DNA of 10,589 nt from JBDKTH01 sp964558295 (GTDB lineage: Bacteria > Planctomycetota > Planctomycetia > Pirellulales > Thermoguttaceae). The notes beneath the pieces are model-generated. The model was not told where the DNA came from. It was given only the letters and a program-made list of their open reading frames with translations, and ran no database searches. Positions 6,144-10,589 of this stretch are shown here, in pieces; the first letter of the stretch is position 1, and each line of letters begins with the position of its first letter. Both the position numbers and the translations under genes were made by a program. The DNA lies in assembly GCA_964558295.1 (NCBI GenBank), contig CAZLDQ010000200.1, forward strand, positions 1 through 10,589. The letters are read 5' to 3'.

Positions 6144-9100
6144 ATGCTGAAGGCCCTGGAACTTGTTGGTTTCAAGAGCTTTGCCGACAAAACACGGCTG
6201 GTCTTCTCCTCCGGGGTTACGGCGGTAGTGGGGCCCAACGGGTCGGGCAAATCGAACGTTGTCGACGCAATCAAGTGGGTTCTCGGTGAACAGAGCGTTA
6301 AGAGCCTGCGCGGCAAAGAGATGGCCGACGTCATCTTCAACGGGTCCGGTTCCCGCCGGCCCGTCAATGCCGCAGAAGTCACGCTGACGTTTGACAACTC
6401 CAAAGGACTTCTGGCGATTGATGCGCCGGAAGTGCACATCACACGCCGCGTCTATCGCAGCGGCGAAGGGGAGTATCTGATCAACCGCCAGCCGTCGCGC
6501 TTGCGGGATATCCGCGATTTGCTGGCTGGTACCGGGTTGGGCACGCAGGCATATAGCGTCATCGAGCAGGGGAAGGTCGACAGTCTTCTGCAATCGTCGC
6601 CCAAGGATCGGCGGATGATCTTTGAGGAGGCAGCGGGGATTAGCCGTTTCAAGGCAAAAAAAGTTGAGGCCCTGCGGCGTCTGGAACGTGTCGAACAGAA
6701 CCTGCTACGGCTGTCGGATATTGTCGACGAAGTCGATAACCGCTTGCGCAACGTGCGGAGTCAGGCCGGCAAGGCCCGACGCTACAAGGAATACACCGAT
6801 CGACTGCAGGAACTTCGCACCCAGGTCGGGTTGGTCGATTGGCGTCGTTTGAGCGAGAAACTGGCCCAATTCCAGGCGGACATCGAGGCACTGGTTACCG
6901 AGCGGGACAGTGCCGCGGCCGAAGCCGAGGCACTCGAAGCCGGCCTTCTGGAATTCGAGGTGCGCATCGGCGACATCAACGAGCGAATCCGGGAGGCGGA
7001 AGGTCGGATCGGAGACAATCGCGAGCGGATTGCCGCCCAGGAAGCAACAATCGAACACGAGCGGCGCCGGAGCCGCGACCTGGACGACCAGATGGCCCGG
7101 CATCGGCAACAAGTAGTTGCGATGAGTTCTCGGGCGGGGGATTTGGAACAGCAACTCCGTGAGACCAACCAAGCGGTTGAGGCGGCCCTCGAACATCACC
7201 GCCAGATCACACGATTGATGGCCGAAGGAGAGCGGGGCCTGACGGAGCTGATCGAACGGCTTGACCAGATGCGTGCGGAGAATCACCAGCGGCGCAAGGC
7301 ACACCTGGAGCAGATGCGTCTGGCGGCGGCCCTGGGTAACGAGATCAGTGGCCTGGAGAGCCAAGTGGCCTTGGCGTCGGCCGTCTGCCAGCGGACCGAG
7401 GAGCGGATTAGCGAGTTGGAGGTCCAGCTCGAAACGCTGGCTGTGGAACGGAAGCAGTTGGAAGCCACTCGTGAAGTGCTGGCCGAGAAGGTGCATCAGC
7501 AAAACGAGCAGATGACCAACGCCCAAAGCCGGCTGGCCCAACGTCGGCAGGAGGCTGCGGCGCGGCAAGTCGAGTTGGCCCAGCTTCAGCAGCGTCGCAG
7601 CGGGTTGGTCGAACGGATTGCCGTGCTTGACGAGTTGGAAAAACGCCGTGAGGGCGTCAGCCCGGGCGTGAAAGAAGTGCTCGGCTTGGTCCGCAGCGAC
7701 CCCCAGGGGCCGTTCCGGCAGGTGGCTGGCTTGGTGGCCGACCTGTTGCGGGTGAGCGTCGAGTCGGCGCTGTTGATCGAGGTCGCCCTGGGCGAAAGGA
7801 CGCAGCATGTGGTTGTTGCGCCCGGAGAAGCCTTGATCGAGTATCTCAAGGAGCATGCGGCCCGGTTGGCCGGCCGGGTGGGGTTTGTGTGGGACGTGCC
7901 GGTGGAAACCACTGGGCAGGAAGTGAACCTGGATGGGCGGCCGGGCGTGCTGGGCCGGGCGGATCGGTTTGTCGAGACCGACCCGAAATACCAGCCGTTG
8001 GCTCGGCGCCTGCTCGGACGGACCTGGATCGTTCAGACCTTGGCCGACGCTTTGACCCTGGCTGAGGCGACCCGCGCCCGAGTGGATTTCGTCACGTTGG
8101 CCGGCGAACTGTTGACGGCCGACGGCGTGCTGACCGTGGGGCCGCGTCAGGCTTCGCTGGGGCTGATCTCCCGGCGGGCTGAGTTGCGAGCCTTGAAATC
8201 GCAACTCGTGGAACTGGACGCCCGGATTGAGCAACTTCAGGCGTTTGTGGCACGTTTGGAGGAGCAGATCGCCCAGGAGGAAGAGCACGTCGCAGCGCTC
8301 GCGGAACAGTATCAAGCGGCAATGGCGGCCCTGGGGGAACATGGTCACAGGATTACTGCCGCCGAGGAGCGGAACAGTCAGCTCAGCCGGCAACGGGCGG
8401 CGATGCAACGTGAACGGGCTACGGCCGAGGAACAACACCAAGCAGCCAGCCAGCGGCTTGACGAAGCCAGAACGCGGCAAAAGGTCGTCCAAGAGACCTT
8501 GGCTGACATGGAGCGGCAGTTGGCCCAATTGGCCGAAGCGATCGATCTGTTAGAGGCTGACCGTCAGACACGCCATCGCGACGCTACGGAAGTCAAAGTC
8601 GAGTTGGCCAAGAGCGAAGAACGCTTGGGCAATCTGCGAGCCCGAATGCGTCAATACGAGGAAAGCCAGCAGGAACGTCAGCGGGCGATCCGAGAAATAC
8701 GGGAGCAGATGACCCTCGCCGCGGAACGCCTCGCTCAGTCGCAGTGGAACATCCTCCGGGCGGAGTCGGAGGTGGCCGAGCTGTATTTGCGTAAAGAGAC
8801 CTTGACTCAGCAGACAATCCAGGCGATCAACGAGCGCGAGACGATTCAGGCCCAACGCGGCAAGCTGGCCAGCGATTCACAACGACTCCGCGCAAAGATC
8901 CGCAAGTTGGATGAGAAGATCCACGCGCAAGAGCTGGCAGCGACGGAGATTCAGCATGAGCGCAACGGGCTGGCCGACCGGCTGCGCGAGGATTATGGGA
9001 TCGAACTGGCGCAGTTGGAAAACGCCCCGTCGGACGAAGAACAACGTCATCGCGACGAAGTCCAGCAAGAAATCGATGAACTGCGGCGTAAGATCAACAG

Positions 9101-9782
9101 TCTGGGCAATGTGAACCTCGAAGCCTTGGAAGAACTTGACCAGTTGGAGTCACGCCACACGAGCTTGGCTGACCAGTACAAGGACCTAGTCGATGCTAAG
9201 GCTGCGCTGGTGCGGATTATCGAGAAGATCAACACGGATAGCCGCCGGCTGTTTGCCGAAACGTTGGAGATGGTTCGCGGCCATTTCCGCAGCCTATTTG
9301 CGAGTCTCTTCGGCGGTGGGCAGGCCGACATCGTGCTGGAAGAAGGGGTCGACATCCTCGAAAGTGGCATTGAGATCGTCGCCCGGCCGCCGGGCAAAGA
9401 ACTGCGCAGCATTTCCCTTTTGAGCGGCGGCGAGAAGACGATGACCTGCGTGGCCCTTCTATTGGCCATGTTCCGCAGCCGGCCGAGTCCGTTCTGTGTG
9501 CTCGACGAGGTCGATGCGGCGTTGGACGAGGCCAATATCGACCGGTTCATCAAGGTGATCCAGGACTTCCTGACCTGGACGCAATTTATCGTGGTTACCC
9601 ACTCGAAGAAGACGATGACTTGCGCGAGCACCGTGTACGGGGTGACGATGCAGGAGTCGGGGGTTTCCAAGCAGATCTCTGTTCGGTTCGAAGACGTGAG
9701 CGATAACGGGGAGATCCGCATTTCGGCGGACCGGGCTGTTGAGTCGGCTGAGGGTGGCGACGAGGAAGAGCAGGCGGCGTAA
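6144..9782 (+). CDS. smc: Chromosome partition protein SMC
   Basis: This is the bacterial SMC ATPase, which dimerises and, with ScpA and ScpB, extrudes and organises chromosomal DNA. The 1212-residue length is normal. The N-terminal head has LVGFKSFADKT, Walker A GPNGSGKS (30-37, K36) and the Q-loop IEQGKV (Q142). A first coiled coil (about 170-500) leads to the hinge (about 505-665, from SPGVKEVLG to LLTADGVL), then the returning coiled coil (about 670-1000). The C-terminal head holds signature LSGGEK (1093-1098), Walker B FCVLDEVD (1117-1124, E1122 catalytic) and D-loop ALDEANI. The signature runs on as TMTC where many SMCs have ALTA. All catalytic elements are intact. The ATG lies 46 bases after the FlgI-like stop, with only a weak GAGG far upstream. 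scpA/scpB are not in view. Confidence 0.98.
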   Translation: MLKALELVGFKSFADKTRLVFSSGVTAVVGPNGSGKSNVVDAIKWVLGEQSVKSLRGKEMADVIFNGSGSRRPVNAAEVTLTFDNSKGLLAIDAPEVHITRRVYRSGEGEYLINRQPSRLRDIRDLLAGTGLGTQAYSVIEQGKVDSLLQSSPKDRRMIFEEAAGISRFKAKKVEALRRLERVEQNLLRLSDIVDEVDNRLRNVRSQAGKARRYKEYTDRLQELRTQVGLVDWRRLSEKLAQFQADIEALVTERDSAAAEAEALEAGLLEFEVRIGDINERIREAEGRIGDNRERIAAQEATIEHERRRSRDLDDQMARHRQQVVAMSSRAGDLEQQLRETNQAVEAALEHHRQITRLMAEGERGLTELIERLDQMRAENHQRRKAHLEQMRLAAALGNEISGLESQVALASAVCQRTEERISELEVQLETLAVERKQLEATREVLAEKVHQQNEQMTNAQSRLAQRRQEAAARQVELAQLQQRRSGLVERIAVLDELEKRREGVSPGVKEVLGLVRSDPQGPFRQVAGLVADLLRVSVESALLIEVALGERTQHVVVAPGEALIEYLKEHAARLAGRVGFVWDVPVETTGQEVNLDGRPGVLGRADRFVETDPKYQPLARRLLGRTWIVQTLADALTLAEATRARVDFVTLAGELLTADGVLTVGPRQASLGLISRRAELRALKSQLVELDARIEQLQAFVARLEEQIAQEEEHVAALAEQYQAAMAALGEHGHRITAAEERNSQLSRQRAAMQRERATAEEQHQAASQRLDEARTRQKVVQETLADMERQLAQLAEAIDLLEADRQTRHRDATEVKVELAKSEERLGNLRARMRQYEESQQERQRAIREIREQMTLAAERLAQSQWNILRAESEVAELYLRKETLTQQTIQAINERETIQAQRGKLASDSQRLRAKIRKLDEKIHAQELAATEIQHERNGLADRLREDYGIELAQLENAPSDEEQRHRDEVQQEIDELRRKINSLGNVNLEALEELDQLESRHTSLADQYKDLVDAKAALVRIIEKINTDSRRLFAETLEMVRGHFRSLFASLFGGGQADIVLEEGVDILESGIEIVARPPGKELRSISLLSGGEKTMTCVALLLAMFRSRPSPFCVLDEVDAALDEANIDRFIKVIQDFLTWTQFIVVTHSKKTMTCASTVYGVTMQESGVSKQISVRFEDVSDNGEIRISADRAVESAEGGDEEEQAA

Positions 9783-9795
9783 GGGGGCTTTCCAG

Positions 9796-9847
9796 GCCAT
9801 TTCGGCAGCGGAAAAGCCGCAGCCGGTAAGTCCGCCGGTCAAATGGC
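9796..9847. repeat. Stacked hairpin just after smc
   Basis: GCCATTT (9796-9802) pairs perfectly with AAATGGC (9841-9847). Directly inside, CGGCAGCGG (9803-9811) pairs with CCGCAGCCG (9817-9825) except for one A-A mismatch, around the loop AAAAG. The start lies 13 bases after the smc stop, so a 3' end role is likely. No T-run follows, so it is not a canonical intrinsic terminator. It may instead be an mRNA-stabilising 3' structure or a Rho-region hairpin. Confidence 0.5.
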
Positions 9848-9869
9848 GGATGGTTTGGGGGCGGCAGGG

Positions 9870-9894
9870 TTGACGTATCTGATATAGACGTCAA
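9870..9894. promoter_or_regulatory. Palindromic site TTGACGT-N11-ACGTCAA
   Basis: Seven bases on each side are perfectly inverted (9870-9876 and 9888-9894) around an AT-rich 11-base spacer, with 25 bases in all. This size and shape fit a site for a dimeric DNA-binding regulator. It also contains a -35-like TTGACG, but I find no matching -10 at 16-18 bases. The candidate regulator is unknown. Confidence 0.35.
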
Positions 9895-10189
9895 ATCCGG
9901 CATTCTTCGGGCGATCGGCATGTTTAGGCTGGTCGCTACAACAGGAGAAAGTTTCTAAAGTCGTACCCTTGGGAAGATCGAAACTAATCATCGGATAGCT
10001 TGTTCTGCGTGTGGACCAACGTGTTAGGGTACCGCCCGCCTCCTGAACAGGCTTGAAGGGGGGACCATGCCTGAGAGTACATGCCTTTATGGCCCGTCAC
10101 CGGCCTACGGAGATGGACTATCTTGCACGGGTCGCCCGACCGGATACCGTCAAGCGGGGGATTCTGCCGGCTGCTCATGGGATTCGTAA

Positions 10190-10408
10190 TGGGTCGGTTG
10201 AAACATGCCTTCTCTATTTTACGGATTTTCACTGACTTCCGGATGCCCCGATTGCCGATGAGATTACTAGAAAGGGCGAGGATCAGAGGGAGCTGAGCCA
10301 CAGCCAAGCGAAGCGAATTGGATGTTGCCCCGACCCAGCTGTTTGCGGGTGGCCGGCTGGCTCCGCAGCCGGCGCGATGGATCGACAACGGCCGCGAGTC
10401 CGCAAACA
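10190..10408 (+). ncRNA. Possible structured RNA (multi-stem inverted repeats)
   Basis: TGGGTCGG (10190-10197) can pair perfectly with CCGACCCA (10330-10337). Three bases on, TGTTTGCGG (10340-10348) pairs perfectly with CCGCAAACA (10400-10408). Inside this second stem, GCCGGCT (10352-10358) pairs perfectly with AGCCGGC (10367-10373) around an eight-base loop. Adjacent 8-, 9- and 7-base perfect stems in one unassigned stretch suggest a folded RNA or a leader of the HTH gene. No known RNA class was recognised, and the strand is inferred from the downstream gene only. Confidence 0.3.
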
Positions 10409-10422
10409 AGGGGCGATTAACA

Positions 10423-10498
10423 GGTTTCGGTCGGAGGTGCTGAGCCGGCCGAAGCCATGAGGTTTCGGTCGGAATGGGTGAGCCGATCGGAACGGAAG
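10423..10498 (+). repeat. Two tandem 38-base hairpin repeats before the HTH gene
   Basis: Copies at 10423-10460 and 10461-10498 both begin with the identical 13 bases GGTTTCGGTCGGA. In copy 1 the arm 10423-10434 pairs with 10445-10456 over all 12 positions (two G-U). In copy 2 the arm 10461-10472 pairs with 10483-10494 over 11 of 12 (two G-U). The ten-base loops differ but both end in TGAG. The array ends 36 bases before the ATG at 10535, so it lies in the likely leader or operator region of that gene. Confidence 0.6.
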
Positions 10499-10534
10499 AC
10501 GAAACTTAGCGAGTGAGATTTCGGAGAGCCTGCA

Positions 10535-10589
10535 ATGAAGGTCTTCACAACTGGTCAGGTCGCCAAGATCTGTAAGGTGGCCCCGCGCA
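10535..10589 (+). CDS. Helix-turn-helix DNA-binding protein, 5' end (MerR/excisionase-like)
   Basis: Only the first 18 codons are inside the window: MKVFTTGQVAKICKVAPR. The pattern TTGQVAKICKVAPR is that of the first helix and turn of MerR/excisionase-type winged HTH domains (compare YTxxEVAKLLGVSxxT). I recall a short planctomycete protein beginning this way and continuing as a DNA-binding domain, but the rest is not visible. GGAG (10523-10526) lies eight bases before the ATG and supports this start. The gene is preceded by tandem hairpins that may control it. Its targets cannot be inferred. Confidence 0.75.
   Translation, partial: MKVFTTGQVAKICKVAPR

Larger units (their letters stand above)
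9783..10534. other. 752-base non-coding region rich in inverted repeats
   Basis: No open frame here shows a recognisable domain or a convincing start. The longest antisense frame and short + strand frames have random-looking composition. The stretch holds at least five strong inverted repeats listed separately (9796-9847, 9870-9894, 10190-10408 and two tandem hairpins at 10423-10498). None matches tmRNA, RNase P RNA, SRP RNA or 6S RNA by landmarks I know. It could encode one structured RNA or form the long leader of the HTH gene that follows. Confidence 0.6.

Noticed and set aside
6705..8528. A 607-codon open frame on the - strand
   Set aside because: It lies wholly inside smc, antisense to its coiled coils and hinge. 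High GC and biased codon use in smc create long antisense frames; the translation shows no domain.
10067..10189. A 40-codon frame with an AAGGGGGG stretch before its ATG
   Set aside because: The purine run could pass as a ribosome site, but the peptide (MPESTCLYGPSPAYGDG...) matches nothing I know and lies in the structured non-coding region.
10191..10209. GGTTGAAAC-like end resembling a CRISPR repeat
   Set aside because: It occurs once, with no regularly spaced copies and no cas genes.
9984..10409. A 141-codon frame on the - strand
   Set aside because: No domain, random composition, and it covers several inverted repeats; kept as non-coding.

Overview
The window looks like a chromosomal housekeeping segment of a high-GC bacterium, most probably a planctomycete (Pirellulales-like). 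This rests on recalled protein texture, not on a search. The SMC head carries the signature LSGGEKTMTC, a FlgI-like domain is fused to HEAT repeats in a lipoprotein just upstream of smc, and the right-edge gene begins MKVFTTGQVAKICKVAPR, which resembles a short HTH family I associate with planctomycetes. All genes are on the + strand. I see no insertion sequence, CRISPR array, tRNA or rRNA.

Left part (1-1377): the 3' end of a zinc-finger-less DnaJ/CbpA-type co-chaperone, then rnpA (RNase P protein) overlapping yidD (membrane-insertion factor) by the four bases ATGA. The usual rpmH is not directly upstream of rnpA here. Next comes a stand-alone ARH3-type ADP-ribosylglycohydrolase (1453-2439), which appears less GC-rich than its neighbours. 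It is followed by a 500-base non-coding stretch with a nested inverted repeat.

Middle (2939-4267): a PlsC-type acyltransferase whose active-site motifs are variants (H-x4-E and FPQSRRT), then 546 non-coding bases. These hold a probable terminator, a long near-perfect inverted repeat built on CACGAAA-like words, a pyrimidine tract, and a good sigma70-type promoter candidate (TTGACG-N17-TATTGT).

Right part (4268-9782): that promoter would serve the FlgI-like/HEAT lipoprotein gene and, 46 bases after its stop, the full-length smc gene (1212 codons). The pair looks co-transcribed.

Right edge (9783-10589): about 750 bases with no convincing gene but unusually rich in inverted repeats. They include two tandem 38-base hairpin repeats directly ahead of an HTH DNA-binding gene that runs off the window. 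This region is the best candidate for something undescribed: a structured leader or ncRNA, or an operator array.
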